Assembly (NCBI GenBank): GCA_020347585.1
Contig: CP070733.1
Location: 1,506,435 to 1,512,817, forward strand
DNA: 6,383 nucleotides
Source: Pseudomonadota bacterium
GTDB taxonomy: Bacteria > Pseudomonadota > Gammaproteobacteria > CAMYNG01
Reading direction: 5' to 3'
Shown here: one piece after another, positions 1 through 6,369 of the stretch
Position numbering within the stretch: the first letter of the stretch is position 1
How the letters are laid out: every line of letters starts with the position of its first letter
Made by a program: the position numbers and the translations under genes
The notes under the pieces: model-generated
Database searches by the model: none
Seen by the model: only the letters and a program-made list of their open reading frames with translations
What the model was told of the DNA's origin: nothing

Positions 1-88
1 ACGCCGCGTACAACGCGCTTTTATCCTTGATGGTCAGCGACAGGATGCCCTGTCGGCCACCCGGTAAGCCGGTTGGAGGAGTCGCCAT
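1..88 (-). CDS. pilZ: Type IV pilus assembly protein PilZ, N-terminal 29 codons (runs off the left edge)
   Basis: Only the start of the gene is present. The ATG at 88-86 opens a frame that stays open to base 1. Its residues 14-29 read GILSLTIKDKSALYAA, which matches my recollection of the N-terminus of the PilZ protein of Pseudomonas and Xanthomonas type IV pili (a GILSLTIKDKS-like stretch after a short variable proline/glycine-rich head). In those bacteria PilZ is a small cytoplasmic protein of roughly 115-120 residues, needed for pilus biogenesis and twitching. It belongs to the PilZ family, but the founding member does not bind c-di-GMP well. A ribosome binding site, GAGAGG, lies at 99-94, five bases before the ATG. 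The gene follows holB by 25 bases, its usual place in gammaproteobacteria. The C-terminal part, and so any c-di-GMP-binding residues, cannot be judged here. Confidence 0.88.
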   Translation of the reverse strand, partial: MATPPTGLPGGRQGILSLTIKDKSALYAA

Positions 89-93
89 TATTG

Positions 94-99
94 CCTCTC
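94..99 (-). promoter_or_regulatory. Ribosome binding site of pilZ
   Basis: GAGAGG on the minus strand lies five bases before the ATG at 88-86, in the 25-base gap after holB. It supports the pilZ start. No terminator or promoter is visible in this gap, so pilZ is probably co-transcribed with holB. Confidence 0.65.
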
Positions 100-113
100 A
101 AGCACGTGTTGAA

Positions 114-1109
114 TCAGGAGGATTGCGTGTCGACCGCGTCAAACCAGTAGACCAACATCTCTTCGAGCAGCAATTGCTGGTTGACAGTGGTCTGCGCCAA
201 TCCGAGCCCTTGCCCGGCACGATCCAGCAGCCCGTAAAGCCGTCGTAAGTCTACCCGCTCGGCGAGAGCCTGCAAAGCCGGGCGCAGATCCGGGTTGTTC
301 AAATGGGACCCGGACGGTGACATCCGCAGCCGGATCATATCCACGGCCCAACCGTGCACCCAGTTTAACGGCACCTCCAGGCCAAGCTTTAGCCAGGCAG
401 CGGCGGTGGCGACCGGCTCGCACGCGCCCACCGCGACGCCTTGCAGGTCTTCCCAGAGCCGGGCACGGTGCTCGAGTTCCCCGGAGGTAGCCAGATGCAG
501 CGCCGCCAGCGGGGCCCCCGAGGCAAGTCCCAGCAACAGGCGCGCGTCCTGACCGGGTTCGATGCACGCCTGCAGCCACTCGGCAACAGTGTCGGGCTCC
601 GGTGCGGCAAAGCGCAGTAGCTGGCAGCGGCTGCGGATGGTCGCCGGTAACTCGCCGGGCCGCGCACTGACCAGCAACATTAGCGCGCCGGCTGGTGGTT
701 CCTCGAGCGTCTTGAGCAGGCTGTTGGCCGCCGCGCGGTTCATGAGGTCAGCGGGCTGAATAATGGCAACCTTGTAGTCCGCGTACTGCCGCGTCAGCGT
801 CATCTGTGCGGCCAGCGTGCGGATCTGGTCAACCTTGATGGCGCGGGCATCCTCTTCTGGCGTCACCTCGATGAGGTCAGGATGGGTTCCCGCCTCCAGC
901 AATAGGCAGGCCCGGCAACCACCACAGGGCATCGCATTCGCTTGCGGAGATTCACATAGCAACGCACGGGCCAGGCGCCGCGCAAAATCTAATTTGCCCA
1001 GCCCCCCAGGGCCACTAAGCAACATGGCATGCGTGAGGCGTTGGTTGGCAACCCGTGCGTGAACCGATTCCCACTGCGGCTGCTGCCATGGGTACAACTC
1101 GCTGTTCAC
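114..1109 (-). CDS. holB: DNA polymerase III subunit delta' (clamp loader)
   Basis: This is the delta' subunit of the clamp loader, which with delta and gamma/tau opens the beta sliding clamp and places it on primed DNA. The product is 331 residues, a normal length. Visible in order: a P-loop-like GPGGLGKL at 33-40; a zinc module with Cys52, Cys62, Cys65 and Cys68; NSLLKTLEEPP at 129-139, a strongly conserved AAA+ segment; the clamp-loader SRC motif at 160-162, whose arginine acts on the ATP site of the neighbouring subunit; and a C-terminal collar helix ending near NQQLLLEEMLVYW (310-322). The P-loop has Leu where a nucleotide-binding protein has Ser/Thr, as expected for delta', which does not hydrolyse ATP. 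The start is GTG at 1109-1107, overlapping the tmk stop and preceded by GGAGGT. An in-frame upstream extension of 85 residues overlaps tmk, is low-complexity and Arg/Gly/Ala-rich, and was rejected. The TGA is at 116-114, followed by pilZ. Confidence 0.96.
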   Translation of the reverse strand: MNSELYPWQQPQWESVHARVANQRLTHAMLLSGPGGLGKLDFARRLARALLCESPQANAMPCGGCRACLLLEAGTHPDLIEVTPEEDARAIKVDQIRTLAAQMTLTRQYADYKVAIIQPADLMNRAAANSLLKTLEEPPAGALMLLVSARPGELPATIRSRCQLLRFAAPEPDTVAEWLQACIEPGQDARLLLGLASGAPLAALHLATSGELEHRARLWEDLQGVAVGACEPVATAAAWLKLGLEVPLNWVHGWAVDMIRLRMSPSGSHLNNPDLRPALQALAERVDLRRLYGLLDRAGQGLGLAQTTVNQQLLLEEMLVYWFDAVDTQSS

Positions 1110-1726
1110 CGCAGCACCTCCGTGAGCACTGCGGCGATTTGCGCCTGCACATCCTCGAGCGCCCGCGCCGAGTCGATTACCCGGTAGCGTTCGGGGTGTG
1201 CTTTTGCCAGTGCCAGATAGCCGGTGCGCACGCGCTCGAAGAACTCCAGTTGCTCGCGTTCGAATCGATCCGGGGCACCGCGCTCGCCTGCGCGCGCCAA
1301 CCCCTCCGCCACTGGCATATCGAGCAGCAGAGTCAGATCGGGGCGCAGGTTGCCCTGCACCCATTGCTCCAGTTGCGCAATGCGGCCGGTATCGATTCCC
1401 CGGCCACTGCCCTGGTAGGCGTACGTTGCATCAGTAAAGCGATCGCACAATACCCACTCGCCGCGCGCCAATGCCGGGCGAATGACCTCGTCCAGATGCT
1501 GTGCCCGTGCCGCGAACATCAGCAGCAATTCGGTATCATCCGACATGGCGTCGTGCCGTGCATCGAGCAGCAACGCGCGAATGCGCTCCCCCAGCGTCGT
1601 GCCGCCGGGCTCGCGGGTACTGAGTACAGTCTTGCCCGAGTCCTCGAGGAATTTCCGGATGAAGGCGATGTTGCTGCTCTTACCCACACCCTCGCCGCCC
1701 TCAACAGTGATAAACAATCCCGGCAT
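1106..1726 (-). CDS. tmk: Thymidylate kinase (dTMP kinase)
   Basis: Phosphorylates dTMP to dTDP with ATP in the cytosol, the step through which all thymidylate passes on its way to dTTP. The 206-residue product has the usual length. Seen in order: P-loop GGEGVGKS at 10-17; TREPGGT at 37-43, which lines the dTMP site; the DRF motif at 95-97, followed by YQGSGRG at 104-110; and a LID segment at 145-156 (RAGERGAPDRFE) rich in arginine. There is no arginine in the P-loop and there are basic residues in the LID, the pattern of the bacterial (E. coli-like, type II) enzymes. The ATG at 1726-1724 has AGGG at 1737-1734, seven bases away. The gene starts 14 bases after mltG ends, and its TGA (1108-1106) overlaps the GTG start of holB, which suggests translational coupling. 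No oddity was seen. Confidence 0.97.
   Translation of the reverse strand: MPGLFITVEGGEGVGKSSNIAFIRKFLEDSGKTVLSTREPGGTTLGERIRALLLDARHDAMSDDTELLLMFAARAQHLDEVIRPALARGEWVLCDRFTDATYAYQGSGRGIDTGRIAQLEQWVQGNLRPDLTLLLDMPVAEGLARAGERGAPDRFEREQLEFFERVRTGYLALAKAHPERYRVIDSARALEDVQAQIAAVLTEVLR
1116..1121 (-). promoter_or_regulatory. Ribosome binding site of holB, supporting the GTG start
   Basis: GGAGGT on the minus strand is a near-perfect Shine-Dalgarno sequence lying six bases before GTG 1109-1107, inside the last codons of tmk. It is the main reason for choosing this start over the much longer open frame that extends into tmk. Confidence 0.8.
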
Positions 1727-1740
1727 ACCGAATCCCTGCG

Positions 1741-2799
1741 CTATTGCTTCGCTGCATCTTTCTTCGCGTCAAAGGACGAAAACGATTTCTTGCGCCCCTT
1801 GAGTTGGTACTTAATGACTGCTTCGTTGTGCTCCTCGAGCGTGGCCGAGAAGTAGTGGCTGCCGTCACCGCGCGATACGAAATACAGGGCGTTGCCCTCC
1901 TTTGGATTCGCAGTAGCGCGGATCGCATCTCGCCCTGGCATAGCAATAGGTGTGGGCGGCAAGCCACGCCGGCGGTACGTGTTATACGGCGTGTCGGTCT
2001 GCAGGTCGCGGCGGCGGATGTTGCCCTGGTAGGCGTCGCCCATACCGTAGATTACGGTCGGGTCGCTTTGCAGCCGCATGTTCTTCATCAGGCGCCGCAC
2101 GAACACGCCCGCGATTGCGCCACGCTCACTGGCAAGGCCGGTCTCCTTCTCGACAATCGAGGCCATGATCAATACTTCTTCGGGCGTCTTGAGCGGCAAT
2201 CCGGCGGCCCGGTCTTCCCACGCCGCAGCCAGTTCCGATTCCATCGCGGCGTAGGCGCGCTGCAGGAATTCCACGTCGCTGGTACCGCGCGGAAAGTGAT
2301 AGGTATCGGGAAGGAAGCGGCCTTCGGGATGCACATCGGACCTGCCGAGGCGTGCCATCACCGCCGCATCGTCAAGTCCGGCGAGTTGATGTTCGAGGTA
2401 CTCACTAGACTGCACCGCATCCATTACCTGGCGGAAATTCCAGCCCTCGACAATGGTTAGCGCATACTGAATCACCTGACCGCGCACAAACTGCCCGAGC
2501 AATTGTTCGGGCGCCGTGTCACTGGCGATGTGGTACTCTCCGGTCTTAAGCAGGTTTGCGTTGCCGTGCAGCCGCGCATGCCAAACCAGGTAACGTGGCC
2601 GATCCAGCACGCCGCGCTGCTCCAGATCGCGCGCAATGCGCGTTAGGTTGGAGCCCGAGGGCACCACGTAGTCGAGCCCTTTTGGGCCCACATTGAGCGG
2701 CGTTTGCATGAAGCTGCGGTAGTCCAACCAAAACCCGCCCAGTGCAACACCCCCCACTAACGCCGCAAGAACCAGGAACTTGTAGATCAACAACCGCAT
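1741..2799 (-). CDS. mltG: Endolytic murein transglycosylase MltG (YceG-like)
   Basis: An inner-membrane enzyme that cleaves nascent peptidoglycan glycan strands and is thought to set their length by terminating synthesis. The product is 352 residues, close to the E. coli length of about 340. A single N-terminal membrane anchor spans about residues 5-25 and leaves the rest in the periplasm. A LysM-like segment follows at about 44-65 (YVVPSGSNLTRIA...). The catalytic YceG domain contains GRFLPDTYHF (160-169), the signature ASIVEKETG (213-221) whose Glu217 corresponds by motif to the catalytic glutamate of E. coli MltG, LQSDPTVIYGMG (243-254), a Tyr/Arg/Pro-rich YNTYRRRGLPPTPIAMPG block (272-289) and FSATLEEHNEAV (317-328). 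The C-terminal tail (about 334-352) is rich in Lys and Ser and looks variable. The ATG at 2799 directly abuts the pabC TGA. Its ribosome binding site, GGGGTGA (2810-2804), lies inside the last pabC codons, which suggests coupled translation. Confidence 0.96.
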   Translation of the reverse strand: MRLLIYKFLVLAALVGGVALGGFWLDYRSFMQTPLNVGPKGLDYVVPSGSNLTRIARDLEQRGVLDRPRYLVWHARLHGNANLLKTGEYHIASDTAPEQLLGQFVRGQVIQYALTIVEGWNFRQVMDAVQSSEYLEHQLAGLDDAAVMARLGRSDVHPEGRFLPDTYHFPRGTSDVEFLQRAYAAMESELAAAWEDRAAGLPLKTPEEVLIMASIVEKETGLASERGAIAGVFVRRLMKNMRLQSDPTVIYGMGDAYQGNIRRRDLQTDTPYNTYRRRGLPPTPIAMPGRDAIRATANPKEGNALYFVSRGDGSHYFSATLEEHNEAVIKYQLKGRKKSFSSFDAKKDAAKQ

Positions 2800-3645
2800 T
2801 CACTCACCCCGCAGTACGCAATTTGCCTTCGCCGCCAGTTCGCGAATCGTCCCATCAATGCCAAACTGGTGTTCCTCGATCTTGCGCACCGGCCAGACCC
2901 CAATCAGACTGTTTGTTAGAAACACACTATCAGCCGCAAGCAACTTCTCTCTGCTCAACGGTTCAACGCGGGTTTCCAGGCCTGCCCCGGCGGCAAGTTC
3001 AATTATTAATTCGCGCATCACGCCGGCCACTCCGCAAGCGGAAAGATCGGGCGTCCGCAACATGCCGCCGGCAAAGGCAAACACGTTGCAGGCCGTAGCC
3101 TCGATGACCTTGCCCTGCTCGTCGCACATCAGACCCTCAGCGATTGCCGGATCTTGCCACTCGCTGCGCGCCAGTACTTGTTCGATACGGTTGAGGTGCT
3201 TGAGGCCCGCGAGTTGCGCATTGCGCCCCAACGATGCTCGGCAAAATCGCACCTGCACTCCGTTCGTCCAGTGCGCCGCGGGATACTCCGGCCACCCATA
3301 GCGTAGCAGTATACGCGTAGGCCGAACATCACCCGGCGGGGCATAACCGCGACCTCCCGCACCACGCGTTACGATGATCTTGACCACTGCGCGTGGCGCG
3401 CCGCCGGCTACCTGTGCAAGCTCGTCGCGAAGCACTTCGCCGTGCGGCGGCGCAATACCCAATCGCGTGCAACCGTTGCAGAGTCGCTGCCAGTGCCGAT
3501 CCCACAGCGGCGCCGCCCCATCACGAATTGCGATAGTCTCGAACAGGCCATCGCCGTAATGCAAGCCGCGGTCGAATACCCCCACTGCCTCAGCAGCACG
3601 GCCATCAACGAGTACACGGTGAGGCTCGTCGCCCGACACGTTCAT
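2800..3645 (-). CDS. pabC: Aminodeoxychorismate lyase (PLP-dependent)
   Basis: Converts 4-amino-4-deoxychorismate into p-aminobenzoate and pyruvate, the second step of PABA synthesis for folate. It is a cytosolic fold-type IV PLP enzyme. Counting from the ATG, the product has 281 residues, a little longer than E. coli PabC (about 269). Visible motifs are RGLHYGDGLFET (26-37), the PLP-lysine context GLKHLNRIEQVLAR with Lys149, the glutamate of VIEATACNVF (Glu182), which in this fold faces the pyridine nitrogen, GVAGVMRE (205-212) and a late TNSLIGVWPV (244-253). Branched-chain aminotransferases and D-amino acid transaminases share the fold, but LKHLNR and the neighbouring pabB favour PabC. I chose ATG 3645-3643 over the adjoining GTG at 3648-3646 because that GTG forms part of the AAGGTG ribosome binding site. 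Using the GTG would add one residue. The gene lies 18 bases after pabB and abuts mltG. Confidence 0.94.
   Translation of the reverse strand: MNVSGDEPHRVLVDGRAAEAVGVFDRGLHYGDGLFETIAIRDGAAPLWDRHWQRLCNGCTRLGIAPPHGEVLRDELAQVAGGAPRAVVKIIVTRGAGGRGYAPPGDVRPTRILLRYGWPEYPAAHWTNGVQVRFCRASLGRNAQLAGLKHLNRIEQVLARSEWQDPAIAEGLMCDEQGKVIEATACNVFAFAGGMLRTPDLSACGVAGVMRELIIELAAGAGLETRVEPLSREKLLAADSVFLTNSLIGVWPVRKIEEHQFGIDGTIRELAAKANCVLRGE
2804..2810 (-). promoter_or_regulatory. Ribosome binding site of mltG inside the end of pabC
   Basis: GGGGTGA on the minus strand overlaps the last sense codons of pabC (Arg-Gly-Glu). It serves the mltG ATG at 2799, which begins on the base after the pabC stop. Ribosomes ending pabC would arrive at the mltG start, so coupled translation is likely. 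Confidence 0.6.
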
Positions 3646-3647
3646 CA

Positions 3648-3653
3648 CACCTT
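3648..3653 (-). promoter_or_regulatory. Ribosome binding site of pabC, decides between GTG and ATG
   Basis: AAGGTG on the minus strand lies just before the ATG at 3645-3643 and contains the first base of the alternative GTG codon at 3648-3646. The spacing to the ATG is short (four bases after AAGG), but the GTG would leave almost none, so the ATG is preferred. Confidence 0.5.
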
Positions 3654-3663
3654 GCCCGCGCGT

Positions 3664-5085
3664 TTAGCCATACAGCGCCTGCAACATGCCCTTGGCCTTG
3701 GCGCGAGTCTCTTCGAGTTCCTGCTCCGGCACCGAGTCGGCGACGATCCCGGCGCCGGCGCGCACCGTGATCGTCTCGCCGTCGAGCACAATGGTCCGGA
3801 TCAGTATGTTGAGGTCCATACTTCCGTCGTGGTTCAGGTAGCCAAGCGACCCGGTATATGCGCCGCGGGCACGCGCTTCGAGTTCAGCGATGATCTCCAT
3901 GCAACGCACCTTGGGGCAACCGGTAATGGTCCCGCCCGGAAACACGGCGCGTATCACCTGACCCGGCGTCACGTCGCTGCGCAACTGGCCGCGCACGTTC
4001 GAAACGATGTGATGCACATGCGCGTATGACTCCAGCACCATCAACTCGTTGACTTCGACGCTGCCCGCGCTGCATACACGCCCAAGGTCATTTCGTTCCA
4101 GATCGATAAGCATAATGTGTTCGGCCCGCTCCTTGGGATGTGTGATCAGTTCCGCACGACAGGCGCGATCGCTGCCCTGCTGCGTGCCACGGGGACGCGT
4201 ACCGGCAATGGGGCGGGTCTGTGCCCAACCGTTGCGCACCTCCAGCAGCCGTTCGGGCGAGGAACTAATGATAGCGCCCTGGTCAAACATCGCCAGCGCG
4301 GCGAATGGCGCCGGGTTCGTCTGGCGCAAACGCGCGTATACGGCCGCGACATCGAACGCCGACGTGCGCGGGGCACGCCAGTCGCGCGACAGATTGACCT
4401 GGAACACGTCACCGTCGCGAATGTATTGCTTGATTCGCCTGACGCCATCAAGATACGCACCCTGCGCGTCCTCGCACGGCGCCTCGTCGAGCGGTGGCCC
4501 TACGGGAAACTCAACGTCCATTACCGCATCAAGGTCCGCGGCCATGGCATCCAATAGGTCCGTGTGGTCCGGTTCGGCGACCAGCCAGGTACACTGCTCG
4601 ACGCGGTCACGGACAAGCGCCGCGGGTACACGCACTGCAGTCGCGACGGGTAAGGCACCGCAGAAAGGCGGCAAGCGCAGCGTAGGCTCCACCTGCCCGG
4701 ACAGTTCATATCCAAGGTACAGGAACCATCCTCCACTGAAGGGTAGCGGCGTCGGCACGTCAATGGCACGGGCCTCACGCGCGTACCAGCCATCGAACGC
4801 CACGAGAAAATCGTGATCCAGGGCTGTCGCCGCCTCGCCGCGCAACTCGCCGTTATGCAATTCTAGTCGTTGCCCGGGAAAGGCGAACAGGATGTCATAA
4901 CGCCCATTGGCACCGGCTGCGGACGAGTCGCCGGTGTTCGCGCTTTCGAGCAGGAAGGGGTAACGGCGCGGATTGTGTCTCGCCAGCGCCAGGAGATCGC
5001 ACTGTCCTGCCACGCGACGCACGTTGGGATGGTCAGTTGATTTGGGCACACCCGGCAAAGTCGCTACACCCTTGCTCACAAGCAC
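3664..5085 (-). CDS. pabB: Aminodeoxychorismate synthase component I
   Basis: Makes 4-amino-4-deoxychorismate from chorismate and ammonia, the latter normally delivered by the glutaminase PabA, which is not encoded in this window. The product is at most 473 residues (E. coli PabB is about 453). The N-terminal domain carries LLES at 45-48 and GYELSG at 125-130. The chorismate-binding domain carries DGDVFQVNLS (224-233), ISSSPERL (273-280), PIAGTRPRG (292-300), DLERNDLGRV (328-337), HVHHIVSNVRG (356-366), FPGGTITGCPKVRCMEII (382-399) and GAGIVADS (444-451). The family includes anthranilate synthase TrpE. GGTITGCPK, as opposed to the TLSGAPK type, and the adjacent pabC favour PabB. PIAGT replaces the PIKGT of E. 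coli PabB. The start is uncertain: GTG 5085 gives the longest frame but has no clear ribosome binding site, whereas TTG 5058 has AAGGG nine bases upstream. No in-frame ATG precedes the domain. The TAA is at 3666-3664. Confidence 0.92.
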   Translation of the reverse strand: MLVSKGVATLPGVPKSTDHPNVRRVAGQCDLLALARHNPRRYPFLLESANTGDSSAAGANGRYDILFAFPGQRLELHNGELRGEAATALDHDFLVAFDGWYAREARAIDVPTPLPFSGGWFLYLGYELSGQVEPTLRLPPFCGALPVATAVRVPAALVRDRVEQCTWLVAEPDHTDLLDAMAADLDAVMDVEFPVGPPLDEAPCEDAQGAYLDGVRRIKQYIRDGDVFQVNLSRDWRAPRTSAFDVAAVYARLRQTNPAPFAALAMFDQGAIISSSPERLLEVRNGWAQTRPIAGTRPRGTQQGSDRACRAELITHPKERAEHIMLIDLERNDLGRVCSAGSVEVNELMVLESYAHVHHIVSNVRGQLRSDVTPGQVIRAVFPGGTITGCPKVRCMEIIAELEARARGAYTGSLGYLNHDGSMDLNILIRTIVLDGETITVRAGAGIVADSVPEQELEETRAKAKGMLQALYG

Positions 5086-5115
5086 TGCGCCGCATGGAGT
5101 GCCGACGCTGTGTGT

Positions 5116-6357
5116 TCAGCGCAGCTTGCTGAACACCAGTGTGCCGTTGGTTCCGCCAAAGCCAAATGAGTTGGATAGTGCGACGTCGATCTTCATTTCG
5201 CGCGCGGTGCCCGGCACGAAGTCGAGGTCGCACTCTGGATCCTGATTGAAGATATTGATGGTGGGCGGTGCCACCTGGTCGCGGATCGCCAGCGCGGTGA
5301 AGATCGCCTCGATGCCGCCCGCGGCACCAAGCAGGTGCCCGGTCATGGACTTGGTGGAACTCATGGCGATGCTGCCAGCATGCGCGCCGAACGCCCCTTT
5401 GACAGCCATTATCTCAGCGAGATCCCCCGCTGGTGTGGAGGTGCCGTGAGCGTTGATATAGTCGATCTCATCGGTGTTGACACTCGCGTTTCGCATGGCC
5501 GCTTCCATACAACGACGTGCGCCGTCACCGCTCTTGGACGGTGCTGTCATATGGTATGCATCACCACTCATGCCGTAACCACTCACCTCAGCATAGACGT
5601 TGGCGCCGCGACGCATGGCGTGCTCATACTCCTCGAGTACCACAACGCCCGCACCGTCGCTCAGTACAAAACCGTCGCGATCCTTGTCCCAGGGACGGCT
5701 GGCTGTTTCGGGCTCCTCGTTGCGGGTGGAAAGCGCGCGCGCCGCACAGAAACCGCCCAGCCCGGTCGGTGTTGTTGCCATTTCGGCGCCGCCAGCAACC
5801 ATGACATCCGCATCGCCATACTCGATGATGCGTGCGGCGTCGCCCACACTGTGGGTCGCCGTCGCGCAAGCGGTAACCAGTGCAATGTTCGGACCCTTCA
5901 ACCCGTACATGATAGACAGGTTGCCCGAAAGCATATTGATGATGCTGCGAGGAATGTAGAACGGTGAGATCTTGCGCGGTCCGCCCTTTTCGAACGCCGC
6001 GTAGCCTTTTTCTATCGTGCCGACACCGCCGATGCCCGAGCCGAGCGCCACGCCGATTCGTTCGGCATTTTGTTCAGTGACCTCCAGTCCCGAATCCTCT
6101 ATCGCTTCCTTGCTCGCCGCAATGCCGTAATGGATAAAGGGATCCATTTTGCGGGCTTCCTTGGGCGGCATAATTGTTGATACGTCGAAGTCCCTGACCG
6201 TGCCACCGAAGCGGGTAGAAAACGCGCTAACGTCGAAGTGCGTGATTGGCCCAATGCCGCTCTTGCCGGCCAGGATGTTCTGCCATGACTCACCAACATT
6301 AAGGCCAACGGGCGAAACCATCCCGAGACCTGAAATAACTACACGACGCTTGGACAA
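5116..6357 (-). CDS. fabF: Beta-ketoacyl-[acyl-carrier-protein] synthase II
   Basis: Condenses malonyl-ACP with acyl-ACP in the elongation cycle of type II fatty acid synthesis. In E. coli it is the enzyme that extends palmitoleate to cis-vaccenate, notably at low temperature. The 413 residues equal the E. coli length. The nucleophile Cys164 sits in VTACATATHS, and the two catalytic histidines are His304 in NAHGTSTPAGD and His341 in SSTKSMTGHLLGAAGG, which also holds the conserved Lys336. The GFGGTN loop at 399-404 includes the gating Phe400. The N-terminus SKRRVVISGLGMVSPVG is typical of FabF and separates it from FabB, which is shorter and lacks this opening. The start is TTG at 6357-6355, preceded by GGGGA at a seven-base spacing and by an in-frame TGA at 6375-6373. 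The next in-frame ATG is Met13, inside the conserved first strand. It is the first gene of the visible cluster. acpP is expected just upstream but is not in the window. Confidence 0.97.
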   Translation of the reverse strand: MSKRRVVISGLGMVSPVGLNVGESWQNILAGKSGIGPITHFDVSAFSTRFGGTVRDFDVSTIMPPKEARKMDPFIHYGIAASKEAIEDSGLEVTEQNAERIGVALGSGIGGVGTIEKGYAAFEKGGPRKISPFYIPRSIINMLSGNLSIMYGLKGPNIALVTACATATHSVGDAARIIEYGDADVMVAGGAEMATTPTGLGGFCAARALSTRNEEPETASRPWDKDRDGFVLSDGAGVVVLEEYEHAMRRGANVYAEVSGYGMSGDAYHMTAPSKSGDGARRCMEAAMRNASVNTDEIDYINAHGTSTPAGDLAEIMAVKGAFGAHAGSIAMSSTKSMTGHLLGAAGGIEAIFTALAIRDQVAPPTINIFNQDPECDLDFVPGTAREMKIDVALSNSFGFGGTNGTLVFSKLR

Positions 6358-6364
6358 TGATCCG

Positions 6365-6369
6365 TCCCC
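6365..6369 (-). promoter_or_regulatory. Ribosome binding site of fabF, supporting a TTG start
   Basis: GGGGA on the minus strand lies seven bases before the TTG at 6357-6355. Together with the in-frame TGA at 6375-6373 it fixes the fabF start, since no ATG is available upstream in this frame. That TGA might also end the preceding gene, but too little sequence is present to tell. Confidence 0.75.

Noticed and set aside
103..108. CACGTG palindrome in the holB-pilZ gap.
   Set aside because: It is a six-base palindrome expected by chance, with no neighbouring half-sites or promoter elements.
990..1013. P-loop of HolB with Leu in place of Ser/Thr (GPGGLGKL), considered as a defective ATPase.
   Set aside because: Delta' subunits generally have degenerate P-loops and do not hydrolyse ATP, so this is the family norm.
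1110..1364. In-frame N-terminal extension of holB by 85 residues.
   Set aside because: It lies wholly within tmk in another frame and is Arg/Gly/Ala-rich without family similarity. The GTG at 1109 has a strong ribosome binding site and begins exactly where delta' homology starts.
1055..1855. Open frame of 266 codons on the plus strand.
   Set aside because: It is antisense to tmk and to the ends of holB and mltG. The protein shows no recognisable motif and the tmk strand is certain. Long antisense frames are common in GC-rich genes.
1744..2460. Open frame of 238 codons on the plus strand.
   Set aside because: It is the antisense shadow of mltG, with no domain and no convincing ribosome binding site.
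2676..2687. Short hairpin GCCC-TTTT-GGGC, terminator-like at first sight.
   Set aside because: The stem is only four pairs, there is no T-run after it, and it lies inside the coding region of mltG (Val-Gly-Pro-Lys-Gly-Leu).
4049..4816. Open frame of 255 codons on the plus strand.
   Set aside because: It is the antisense shadow of pabB, with Ser/Arg-rich composition typical of such shadows.
5335..5967. Open frame of 210 codons on the plus strand.
   Set aside because: It is the antisense shadow of fabF, where the sense strand encodes all the catalytic residues.
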